DNA of 48,238 nt from Acetomicrobium sp. S15 = DSM 107314 (GTDB taxonomy: Bacteria > Synergistota > Synergistia > Synergistales > Thermosynergistaceae): contig NZ_JADEVE010000315.1 in the NCBI RefSeq assembly GCF_016125955.1, positions 1 to 48,238 of the forward strand, written 5' to 3'. Below are positions 33,119 through 41,223 of the stretch, in pieces; the stretch's first letter is position 1, and each line of letters opens with the position of its first letter. The translations under genes were made by a program, and so were the position numbers. Under the pieces are notes generated by a model, which saw only the letters and a list, made by a program, of their open reading frames with translations, was not told the origin of the DNA and searched no databases.

Positions 33119-34313
33119 CGGAGCCAATATAGTTCTCCCAAATGGAATGCTTGAAGAAGGCTATCTGCGCATCGAGGACGGCATCATAATCGACGTGGGC
33201 GCGGGGAGGCCTTCACCCGAAAAAGGCATTTCCTACATAGATGCTTCAGGCCTGTATATATTGCCAGGCTTGATCGACATACATAGCGACGCCGTAGAAA
33301 AAGAAGTACAGCCTCGCCCCAATGTGACAATCCCCATCCCTTCATCCTGTAGAGAGCTTGAGCGCAAACTGGCCGCTGTCGGGATTACGACTATCTTTCA
33401 TTCATTATCGTTCTCTGGAGGCGAAGGGATCCGCTCCAATGCCCTGGCCGCAGAATGCGCGCGGTTTATAAGGAGGCGCGCAGACCAAGAACATCTGATC
33501 CGCAATCTCGTCCACCTGCGATATGAAATAGGCAATACCAAAGCCTTAGAGCTGATATACGAGCTTTTGGAAGAAGGTGCTTGTGATCTCGTGTCTTTCA
33601 TGGATCACACGCCGGGGCAAGGGCAATATCGTGATGTAAGTCAGTACCATCATTATATAAAGAAGACGTTTTGGCTCGAGGATAAAGACTGCCAGAGGCT
33701 GATCGAAGAGAAGATCCAGGCCAGACAACGAGTGGACTTCAGGGCTCTCAGCAATCTGGCACGCTCGGCCAAGGATGCAGGTATTCCTTTGGCTTCCCAC
33801 GATGACGATAGCCCAGAGCGCGTGGAGGTGGCCAGCGCGATGGGAGTCGACGTCATGGAATTCCCGATGAACTTAGAGACGGCCAAATACGCCAGGAACC
33901 TCGGACTCCACGTATGCGTCGGCGCCCCAAATCTGCTCCAGGGGCGTTCCCACAACGGTAACCTGAGCGCCCAAGTCGCCGTAGAAGATGGTGCGGCCGA
34001 TATCCTCTGCTCCGACTATTACCCTCCGGCCCTTCTGAAGGGAATCTTCAAACTCGCTGATAACGGTATGGACATTTCCCGCGCCGTAAACCTGGCATCG
34101 CTAAATCCGGCAATAGCCTTGGGGTTGGACGATGAGATCGGATCACTCGAGGTGGGGAAAAAAGCGGACTTTATTCTGGTGCGCCTGGAAGAAAACGACC
34201 CCTTAGTAATAACTACAGTTACAGAGGGAAAGATAGTTTTAACCTACAACTACCATGACCCTTCGCATTTAGAAGGAGTTTTGGCTTCAGAAAAGGAGGC
34301 AATTGCTCAATGA
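33099..34313 (+). CDS. phnM: Alpha-D-ribose 1-methylphosphonate 5-triphosphate diphosphatase
   Basis: PhnM removes pyrophosphate from ribose-1-phosphonate-5-triphosphate to give the PhnJ substrate. It is an amidohydrolase-superfamily protein of 404 residues with the metal motif DIHSD (His62, Asp64), FMDHTPGQGQYRD and ASHDDDSPE, all PhnM signatures. The ATG at 33099 lies inside phnL, with GGGGAGG upstream; ATG 33111 is an alternative. Its stop overlaps the start of the TIM-barrel gene (ATGA). Confidence 0.96.
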   Translation: MHKLMIDGANIVLPNGMLEEGYLRIEDGIIIDVGAGRPSPEKGISYIDASGLYILPGLIDIHSDAVEKEVQPRPNVTIPIPSSCRELERKLAAVGITTIFHSLSFSGGEGIRSNALAAECARFIRRRADQEHLIRNLVHLRYEIGNTKALELIYELLEEGACDLVSFMDHTPGQGQYRDVSQYHHYIKKTFWLEDKDCQRLIEEKIQARQRVDFRALSNLARSAKDAGIPLASHDDDSPERVEVASAMGVDVMEFPMNLETAKYARNLGLHVCVGAPNLLQGRSHNGNLSAQVAVEDGAADILCSDYYPPALLKGIFKLADNGMDISRAVNLASLNPAIALGLDDEIGSLEVGKKADFILVRLEENDPLVITTVTEGKIVLTYNYHDPSHLEGVLASEKEAIAQ

Positions 34314-35293
34314 GAAACGAGGATAACGTGTTCATCAAAAGTATCGGGATTAACGTTGATGCAGCATATGTGGACGGGGATCTAAGACGGCTGATCGAGC
34401 TGCTCGACGAGTACGCCGAAATGGAAGTCGAATGTGTAGAGGTCCCCTTGCACGCCACAGGAGCAATGTTGGGCGGCAAACTTATATCAGAAAGGGTTGA
34501 CGAGGTTTCGCGAATATTGAAGCGCTACCACTTCCATTACTCCGTGCATGCGCCAAACCCGATAAACCTTATGGATGCCGATGAACCTGAGCTGCACAAA
34601 GAGGCATTATTAGAAAGTATTAGATTCTCCGCCACTATAAATTCTAAAATATTGGTCTATCATAGTGGCAGATATATCCCAGAGGAACACTTTCACATAC
34701 CATGGCAAGCAGCAGGAAGGGCGACGCCTGAAACTGAAAGGCGAAGGTCGATGAACCGACGAGAAAAGGAGGCGCTTTTATCGCTGGCCAAGGAGGGAGA
34801 ACGCCTGGGCGTAACGCTATGTTTAGAGAATGCCCGGCCTTACCTCGATGGAGGCTTCTATTGCTACGCCGAGGATCCCTTCAGATTAGCCGAGCGCGTT
34901 CGCGACCTGAATCATCCTCGCATAGGCATCACTTTGGACATTGGGCACGCCTATCTATCGGCAAAACGCTATGGCTTCGACTTCCTAGAAGCCGTCAGAA
35001 GCGTCGCTCCTTTCACCAAACATGTGCATCTGCACGACAACTTTGGTCGAGTTTGCAGCTCGCTGGAGAAGAAACAGGTTGAGCTCTCCGCCTTGGGCAG
35101 AGGCGACATGCACCTTCCCATCGGCAAGGGAGAGATCCCCGTAGAAGAAGTCTTTTCGGTCCTGTGCGATTGCAATTACTCCGGCTTGCTGATCAACGAG
35201 ATAAGGCACCGCTACCTCGCCTGGGCTAGCGATGCGCTCGATCTCTGCAAGAGGCTTTTAAACATCACAAAAGAGAGCGCGTTGCCGAGCTAA
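34310..35293 (+). CDS. TIM-barrel metalloprotein (AP-endonuclease-2/sugar-isomerase superfamily) in phn operon
   Basis: A 327-residue protein of the xylose-isomerase-like TIM-barrel superfamily (COG1082/endonuclease IV clan). Its ATG overlaps the phnM stop, so it is translated with the C-P lyase genes. All nine positions that bind three Zn in endonuclease IV appear to have a counterpart in order: His80, His118, Glu173, Asp210, His213, His240 (or 242), Asp266, His268 and Glu297. GDMHLPIGKGEI in particular resembles the D-x-H...IG-x-G-x-I of endonuclease IV. Sugar isomerases of this clan share some of these, so activity is not proven. phnP, the usual cyclic-phosphate diesterase gene, is missing from the operon, and this protein is a candidate replacement. 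A sugar-phosphate isomerase acting on the released ribose phosphate is the alternative. Confidence 0.85.
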   Translation: MRNEDNVFIKSIGINVDAAYVDGDLRRLIELLDEYAEMEVECVEVPLHATGAMLGGKLISERVDEVSRILKRYHFHYSVHAPNPINLMDADEPELHKEALLESIRFSATINSKILVYHSGRYIPEEHFHIPWQAAGRATPETERRRSMNRREKEALLSLAKEGERLGVTLCLENARPYLDGGFYCYAEDPFRLAERVRDLNHPRIGITLDIGHAYLSAKRYGFDFLEAVRSVAPFTKHVHLHDNFGRVCSSLEKKQVELSALGRGDMHLPIGKGEIPVEEVFSVLCDCNYSGLLINEIRHRYLAWASDALDLCKRLLNITKESALPS

Positions 35294-36246
35294 AGCTTTT
35301 CGCGCCAATATTGCAGCATGTCCCTGACGGTGGTAGCGAGGTCGTATTCGGGCTTCCAACCGGTGGCAGAGGCGAGTTTGGAAGAATCGCCGAATATGAT
35401 AGGCTCATCTTTGAGCCTGAACAGCGCTGGATCTACTGTTACTTCAAAAGGAAGACCGAGCTTTTTCTTTATAATTTCTACTATTTCATAGACGGCATAT
35501 ACCCTTTGAGCGCTGGCGTTATACACCTCGCCCGGCGCACCTTTTTTTGCGAGCAGGATGAGGGCAGAGACTAAATCTCTTACATCGAGTATAGCTCTGC
35601 GATTCTCCATGTTTCCCACCCGCAGCGCTGGCGGTATATATCCCTTTTCTATCTGAATAGCCCTAAAGGTGAGGTCGGCACACACGTCACCTATCTTCCT
35701 GGGGCCGGTAGTGTTGAAGATTCTCACTCTTATACCCTTGATACCGAAGGTAGCCCAATATTGGTGGGTCAAGAGGTCCTGGGCAACCTTGCTGACGCCG
35801 TAGGGATGCAAGGGAAGCATCGCATGATCCTCCGATATGGGGACCTCTTCCTCGCTCACGTAGCCGTAAGCGGCGCTCGAACATGCTACGACAACCGTTG
35901 GGTCATAGGACTCTTTGGTCCTCAGGAGTTTTATCGCCTCAAACAAATTCGCCGTGCCTATCACGTTCGTCTCAAGCGTCTCTTGAGGTTTTTCCCACGA
36001 GACGCCAGGGAAACTCTGAGCCGCCAAGTGATAGATGACCTGCGGTTTATATTGTTCGACCAGGGTATAGACGTTTTGGAAGTAACGCACGTCCGTCTCG
36101 ACAAACGTGGCCTTTCCCTCTATCTCCTTCATGTCGATCGTGGGTTTATAGTAAGAAGCGATGACGTTTTCTTTCTTTTCGTTGCAGGAGAGCCTTTCTA
36201 TGAGATGGCTCCCTATCATTCCCCCAGCTCCTGTGATCAAGATCAC
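35290..36246 (-). CDS. NAD-dependent epimerase/dehydratase (GDP-mannose dehydratase-like)
   Basis: An extended SDR of about 318 residues acting on nucleotide sugars. Visible are the NAD-binding TGAGGMIGSH at the N-terminus, a conserved Ser-Ser at the active site (ACSSAAYG) and the catalytic YGVSK; the sequence is closest in style to GDP-mannose 4,6-dehydratase or GDP-6-deoxy-lyxo-hexulose reductase relatives. GTG at 36246 is chosen as start: it overlaps the upstream kinase stop (GTGA) and has GGGGGGTG 8 bases ahead; the open frame runs six codons further. Its stop overlaps that of the convergent TIM-barrel gene. It is the last gene of a sugar unit with the GHMP kinase and a fused glycosyltransferase. 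Confidence 0.88.
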   Translation of the reverse strand: MILITGAGGMIGSHLIERLSCNEKKENVIASYYKPTIDMKEIEGKATFVETDVRYFQNVYTLVEQYKPQVIYHLAAQSFPGVSWEKPQETLETNVIGTANLFEAIKLLRTKESYDPTVVVACSSAAYGYVSEEEVPISEDHAMLPLHPYGVSKVAQDLLTHQYWATFGIKGIRVRIFNTTGPRKIGDVCADLTFRAIQIEKGYIPPALRVGNMENRRAILDVRDLVSALILLAKKGAPGEVYNASAQRVYAVYEIVEIIKKKLGLPFEVTVDPALFRLKDEPIIFGDSSKLASATGWKPEYDLATTVRDMLQYWREKL

Positions 36247-37277
36247 GGATGTCGCACCCCCCAAGTATGTAACCCTATCTCTGTGAACGAATAATTGGCT
36301 ATCTGGGCACCCTCTTCCTGAAGCGCCTCAGCCACGGCATATCTCTTGTCAGCCTCCGCAAAGAAGAACATAAACCCTCCGCCACCCGCTCCTGAGACCT
36401 TCCCACCCAAAGCACCGGCTGATTTAGCCCTTTCATACAAGGCATCTATCCTCTGGTTCGTAATGCCTTCCGTAAAGCGCTTCTTCGATTCCCACGCCCT
36501 ATCGAGGAGAAGGCCGAAATCGTCCAAATTGCCGGTCACCAAGGCCGCCTTCATGGCCACAGCGAGCTCTTTGGCCTCATGAAGCGACTGAAGCGTCTCC
36601 CTCCTGCCGGAGGTCATGTCTCTTATTTGAGAGCTCAATATCCTGGACGAATCATGGGACCCTCCCACATAGGCCAAGATCAGCCTATGATGAAGCTCGT
36701 AAACCACATCGCTACGCAACCTCAAAGGATTGACTATCGTATTTGCCCCGTTGAACTCTATAAAATTGAAGCCCCCGAAGGCGGCGGCATACTGGTCTTG
36801 TTTGCCGCCGCGAATATTGAGCTCTTCCCTCTCTATGCGGTAGGCGAGCTCGGCCACCTCATACGGCGTGAGGGGCATGTTGAGCCAATGCTTAAATGCG
36901 CCTATCAGGGCTACGCACACCGCTGAAGAAGAGCCTAACCCCGAACCAGGAGGAGCATCGTTATGAATCCTGAGCCTGAAACCCTGGCCGATACCGTAGT
37001 TTTTCCTCATGTAGTTGACAACGCCTTTTATGAGGTCCAGATGGCCATCGTAAGCCAGAAATTGATCCACGTCATACTTCAGAGCTGTATCGTAATCTAT
37101 GCTCTCTATCTCTATGGTTTTGTCGTCAAACGGGAAAAGGCTTACGGTGGCATAACGATCGATGGTAGCGTTCATGACAGCACCGCCATATTCATCGCAA
37201 TAGGGGGACACGTCGGTCCCGCCTCCGCCGAAGCTTATCCTCAAAGGCACCCTGGATCGCGTGATCATGCCGCCCAT
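36243..37277 (-). CDS. GHMP-family sugar kinase (heptose-7-phosphate kinase-like)
   Basis: A 344-residue GHMP kinase of the D-glycero-D-manno-heptose-7-phosphate kinase type, phosphorylating a sugar at the anomeric position before nucleotide activation. RVPLRISFGGGGTD, the ATP loop APPGSGLGSSSAV (108-120) and KVSGAGGGGFMFF are its signatures. The ATG at 37277 begins 2 bases after the glycosyltransferase stop; the longer frame would overlap that gene. The epimerase follows with a GTGA overlap, so the three proteins are likely made together. Confidence 0.88.
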   Translation of the reverse strand: MGGMITRSRVPLRISFGGGGTDVSPYCDEYGGAVMNATIDRYATVSLFPFDDKTIEIESIDYDTALKYDVDQFLAYDGHLDLIKGVVNYMRKNYGIGQGFRLRIHNDAPPGSGLGSSSAVCVALIGAFKHWLNMPLTPYEVAELAYRIEREELNIRGGKQDQYAAAFGGFNFIEFNGANTIVNPLRLRSDVVYELHHRLILAYVGGSHDSSRILSSQIRDMTSGRRETLQSLHEAKELAVAMKAALVTGNLDDFGLLLDRAWESKKRFTEGITNQRIDALYERAKSAGALGGKVSGAGGGGFMFFFAEADKRYAVAEALQEEGAQIANYSFTEIGLHTWGVRHP

Positions 37278-37279
37278 CT

Positions 37280-39895
37280 TTATTTCAGAACACCCTCGGA
37301 ATGGACACACGGCACTCGCGCGATGGTGTAATAATAATGCCCTACAGGGGTGCCGTCTTTGCAAACGGTCAGTTTCTTCACTTCTCCCACGCTCCAACCA
37401 TCCCTGATCAGTTCATCTAAAGATAGCTCCTCTGGGTTTTTGCCCACGAGCAAGAGCACCTTAGCGTAGGCGCGCAAACCCTTGCCCTCCGGAAACCAGT
37501 ATTTATACATGAGGCTCTCTTTCCCGAAGAAGCTGGGACCAGCGGTGTAGGTTATCCCCTCTCCTTCCTCGTCATCTTTGTCTTCGAGTTTCGTCCGGTA
37601 AAAGGCCAGTTCGCTCACAATCCTGTGTTTGTCCATACCGAGCACTAAGGGCTCATATCCTGTGGTCGCTTCAAGCACATCTTCGATCTCTTCCACCTGC
37701 CTCGCCAAATCGCTCCATCCCAAAACGGGTGCGCCCTGAGGATAGCCGAGCAGAGGCAAGCCCAAGGTGGCATAATGAAGCGTTACGCCGAAGAGGAGGA
37801 AAAGGGCTACAGCCGTGGGGACCCACGCCTTCCGCAACAGGGCGACAGCCCGCGACCCCGTGAAGCCGCACGTCACCTGATACGCCATTAAAGGGACGAG
37901 AGCGAGCCACGCAGGGCCGCTCCAGTTCAACTCAACCTCGCGGAAAAGGCTGAAGGCTAAGAAAGTGCACACGGGAACCAGAGCAATCACCGCGCAAAAG
38001 CGATGTCTTCGATCTCTGTTACGGCTGTTCTTAGCGGCGAAAACGGCCAAAAAAGCGGCCAAGAGACCGGTAGGTGAGAGGATAGCGATCAAATGACCTA
38101 AAAACTGCGGCAGGTAAAACTGAAACATACCGGCAAACCTTCGGGGACCCTGAAACGTGAAAGAAGCCCACCCATGCTCCATGTTCCACAGGATCACTGG
38201 CGAAAAGATCGCCAGGGCAAGGGCAACCGCCAGATACGGCTCCTTTCGCCTGAGCCATCGACGGGACGCAGGGTCTACTGCCATAAAAAGCAAGGCCGCC
38301 GGCGCCAAGAGCGCTATGGTGTACTTGGAAAGCAAGCCCAAGCCGGCGCAAATCCCCACGCCCCACCATGCCGAGCGTTTTTCACCAAGAAGAGCGCGCT
38401 CCAGAAAGTAAAGCGTACCTGCCCAGCAGGCAGTAAGCGGAGCATCGGGCGCCATCAGCATGCCCACCCCGAATAAGAAGGGGAGCCCTGCTGCAAAAAA
38501 GAGGGCAACAAAGGCCACGCTCCTGTTATAAAGCTCGCGCGCAAAGGCAAAGAGAAATGCCCCCATGACGGCCCAAGAAAGCATTGCCCCCAACCTCACG
38601 GCAAATTCCGTATGGCCAAAGACGGCGGTAAAAAGGGCTATTATCCAAGCTACCATGGGAGGATGATCAAGGTAACCTATATCCAAATGTTGGGCATAGT
38701 TCCAATAATAGGCCTCCTCAGGTATGAGCTCCATCACTCCCATGTAAGAAAGGCGCAGCACCACAGCATAAATGAGGAAGATGATAGAGATAGCCCGCCA
38801 TCGCAGCTCTTCGTGCCTTTCTCCATCGGGGGGAAATACGAAGAAAGCATTGCCGACATAATTCACTGCCGCGGCAGCAAATATCCCACCCATGACAGCC
38901 GCAAGCGGTGGCCACCCCCACACTTCGTTAAGCGTAGCGAGCACCCCTCCGCGCAAAAAAAGCGATGCCAGCGCCAAGAAGAGAAAGCGCATATAGCCTG
39001 CAAACGAGGTCGGATGAGGCTTCTCTTTAGCGAAGGACCATCTGGCGTTGCAGACGAAGTTAAATAACGTAGAGGAGAAAAAACTCACCACGTGAGCCTG
39101 CCCTATGGCCGACCCCATGCTCGCCAAGAGCGAAAATACGGAGAGGTCCACAGCCATGGCCAGAAGTCCCACAACGCCGAAGCGAAAGCCGCTTTTGGCC
39201 GACACGTTAGCCCCCGCCAATGCGGCCAACCGGCAGAGATAAGCCCACCCCATCCTGATAAGGTTTATCTTGGAGCGGCCGCTCGCCCTATCCCTGAACG
39301 TTATGGGCACCTCGATCACCCTGAGAGAGGAACCACCGGCGACTAAAAGCTCCATGCACACTTTAAAGCACGTAGCTTCAGGATCGAGCGAACACAGGCG
39401 GTCGCGGCGCACTGCAAAAAACCCTGACATGGGGTCTTTCACATCGACAAAGATCCTCGCCACGGCCGTGGCCGCAAAGGACGCTACGCGTCGGTAGAAG
39501 GGCCAACCAGGGGTGGAGCCGCCAGGCACATAGCGACTCGCGATAGCCATATCATGCGTGCCTTCAAGCAAAGGTTCAACCAGTGCAGGAATGACCTCAG
39601 GGGGATGACTCAGGTCGGCGTCCATGACGACGACGATATCGCCGCGGGCAGCGCGAGCTCCCGCTATTACGGACTTCGCTACACCCCGATCACCGTCTCT
39701 GGCGAGGAGGCGCACAGGATGCGCCTCCCCCCACTTCAAGACGCGCTCGCGCGTGCCGTCGGTGGAGCCATCGTCCACTACCACCACTTCAAGCTCGTAC
39801 GGAAGCTCATCGATAAGCGCTACTATGCGAGAAAGAAGAGCATCGATATTCCCAGCTTCGTTTATGGTAGGAACGACGACCGAAACCTCCGGCAT
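37280..39895 (-). CDS. GT2-GtrA-GT39 fusion glycosyltransferase
   Basis: An 871-residue three-part membrane protein. Residues 1-235 are a GT2 polyprenyl-phosphate sugar transferase (DPM1-like; VVVPTINEAGN, VDDGSTDGT, MDADLSHPP, DPMSGFF). About 238-360 is a GtrA-like four-helix domain. The rest is a GT39/GT83-type multi-membrane transferase (ELIPEEAYYWNYAQHLDIGY, DHPP). One chain would charge polyprenyl phosphate with a sugar, help flip it and transfer it outside. GGGGGAGAG precedes the ATG. It follows the alcohol dehydrogenase gene by 32 bases and precedes the GHMP kinase by 2. The last two domains are paralogous to 2134-4071. Confidence 0.92.
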   Translation of the reverse strand: MPEVSVVVPTINEAGNIDALLSRIVALIDELPYELEVVVVDDGSTDGTRERVLKWGEAHPVRLLARDGDRGVAKSVIAGARAARGDIVVVMDADLSHPPEVIPALVEPLLEGTHDMAIASRYVPGGSTPGWPFYRRVASFAATAVARIFVDVKDPMSGFFAVRRDRLCSLDPEATCFKVCMELLVAGGSSLRVIEVPITFRDRASGRSKINLIRMGWAYLCRLAALAGANVSAKSGFRFGVVGLLAMAVDLSVFSLLASMGSAIGQAHVVSFFSSTLFNFVCNARWSFAKEKPHPTSFAGYMRFLFLALASLFLRGGVLATLNEVWGWPPLAAVMGGIFAAAAVNYVGNAFFVFPPDGERHEELRWRAISIIFLIYAVVLRLSYMGVMELIPEEAYYWNYAQHLDIGYLDHPPMVAWIIALFTAVFGHTEFAVRLGAMLSWAVMGAFLFAFARELYNRSVAFVALFFAAGLPFLFGVGMLMAPDAPLTACWAGTLYFLERALLGEKRSAWWGVGICAGLGLLSKYTIALLAPAALLFMAVDPASRRWLRRKEPYLAVALALAIFSPVILWNMEHGWASFTFQGPRRFAGMFQFYLPQFLGHLIAILSPTGLLAAFLAVFAAKNSRNRDRRHRFCAVIALVPVCTFLAFSLFREVELNWSGPAWLALVPLMAYQVTCGFTGSRAVALLRKAWVPTAVALFLLFGVTLHYATLGLPLLGYPQGAPVLGWSDLARQVEEIEDVLEATTGYEPLVLGMDKHRIVSELAFYRTKLEDKDDEEGEGITYTAGPSFFGKESLMYKYWFPEGKGLRAYAKVLLLVGKNPEELSLDELIRDGWSVGEVKKLTVCKDGTPVGHYYYTIARVPCVHSEGVLK

Positions 39896-39927
39896 GATTT
39901 TCTCTCCCCCGTTTATAAGAATTACAC

Positions 39928-41049
39928 CTATGGAATTATCACGATCTTATGGACGTTTTCTGTGCCTACCTGATTCAATCCTTCCTCGAGCTGCTCGAGG
40001 GACATGCTCTTGGAGATCAGGTCTGACACTGGCAGGCTCGTCCTGCTAAAGAAATCCAAAGCGTCCTTGAACATCATGGGAGGATACGCCCAGGAGCCGT
40101 GAATGTCAACGTCTTTTTGACAGATATAAAATGGGTGCACCTCGGCCACGCCCGTATCGGTATAATGCCCTACTTCGATGAGCTTTCCTCCGCGCCTGAC
40201 GAAGGTAAGGGCGTCCTCAAATGCTTTGGGATTGCCCGCAGCCTCTATAACCACATCGGGTCCAACGCCAGATGTGAGCTTCTGCACCTCGGCTAACTTC
40301 TCTTCCAAGGGGCGCTTCCCTTCAATCACAACGTCGGCGCCGAGCTTTTTGGCCATTTCAAGCCTCTTAGGGAAGAAGTCGGTGACTATCACGAGGCCAG
40401 CACCCATGTAACGCAACGCGGCCACGACAAGCGCCCCTATTGGACCTGCACCGATGACCATTGCGCTTTTGCCTGCGCCGAACCCCTGGCCACTGAAAGC
40501 TTCGCCCGGATTTAGCGCCCTCTCCACCGCCCTCATGGCTACAGATGTGGGCTCAGTGAGCGATGCAACCTCGTCCGACACGTTGCCAGGAATTTTGAAG
40601 GCCCAGGACCTGCCGTCGACAACCACATACTCGGCAAAGCCGCCCAAAAGGTATGGAGGATTTTCGCAATTGGCGAGGCCGTAGACCCTTCGATTGGAGC
40701 AGAGCTGTGGTCTGTGCGGCATACTGAGGCAATAAAAACAGCGGCCGCAAGCCTTGGAAGCCGGGGTTACCGCTATCCTATCCCCTACCTTGAGCGGGCC
40801 ACCTATGACGTTCATCGTGTCGTTAGCCTTGGGCCCCAGCTCCTCCACGACGCCTACGAATTCGTGACCCGGAATGACGGGAAACTTGACCCACGTGGCC
40901 TTCCCCGTCATCATATGCTTATCGGTGCCGCATATACCACAAGCCTTCACCTTGAGAAGCAACCCGTCTTCCGGCGCATGGGGCTTCTCAAATTCCCTGA
41001 GCTCCAACTTCCCTGGCTTCTCCATAACCATAGCCTTTACCTTGGCCAT
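39928..41049 (-). CDS. Zinc-dependent alcohol/polyol dehydrogenase (MDR family)
   Basis: A 373-residue medium-chain dehydrogenase that oxidises an alcohol or polyol with NAD(P). Catalytic Zn ligands are Cys40 in GICGTD and His62-Glu63 in GHEFVG; structural Zn cysteines are C101, C104, C107 and C117. The NAD fold begins at VIGAGPIGALVV. It is closest in style to sorbitol, threonine or glucose dehydrogenases. The ATG at 41049 follows AAGGGGGC; the frame extends 20 codons upstream without support. It is divergent from etfA and upstream of the glycosyltransferase unit, to which it may belong. Confidence 0.9.
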   Translation of the reverse strand: MAKVKAMVMEKPGKLELREFEKPHAPEDGLLLKVKACGICGTDKHMMTGKATWVKFPVIPGHEFVGVVEELGPKANDTMNVIGGPLKVGDRIAVTPASKACGRCFYCLSMPHRPQLCSNRRVYGLANCENPPYLLGGFAEYVVVDGRSWAFKIPGNVSDEVASLTEPTSVAMRAVERALNPGEAFSGQGFGAGKSAMVIGAGPIGALVVAALRYMGAGLVIVTDFFPKRLEMAKKLGADVVIEGKRPLEEKLAEVQKLTSGVGPDVVIEAAGNPKAFEDALTFVRRGGKLIEVGHYTDTGVAEVHPFYICQKDVDIHGSWAYPPMMFKDALDFFSRTSLPVSDLISKSMSLEQLEEGLNQVGTENVHKIVIIP

Positions 41050-41223
41050 TTCACAACGCCCCCTTGTGATATTTTGGTTGAACGGCAGGGCACAAAAACC
41101 GTCCTGCACTGGTCATAATATCGCTAAAGGTGGGCAGGGGCAAGCTTCATTATGTCTTCATTGTATAATGAGGTTTGAGCGCAGATGACGGGCATGGGCC
41201 CAAAGCTGGGGGGATCGGGAAAA

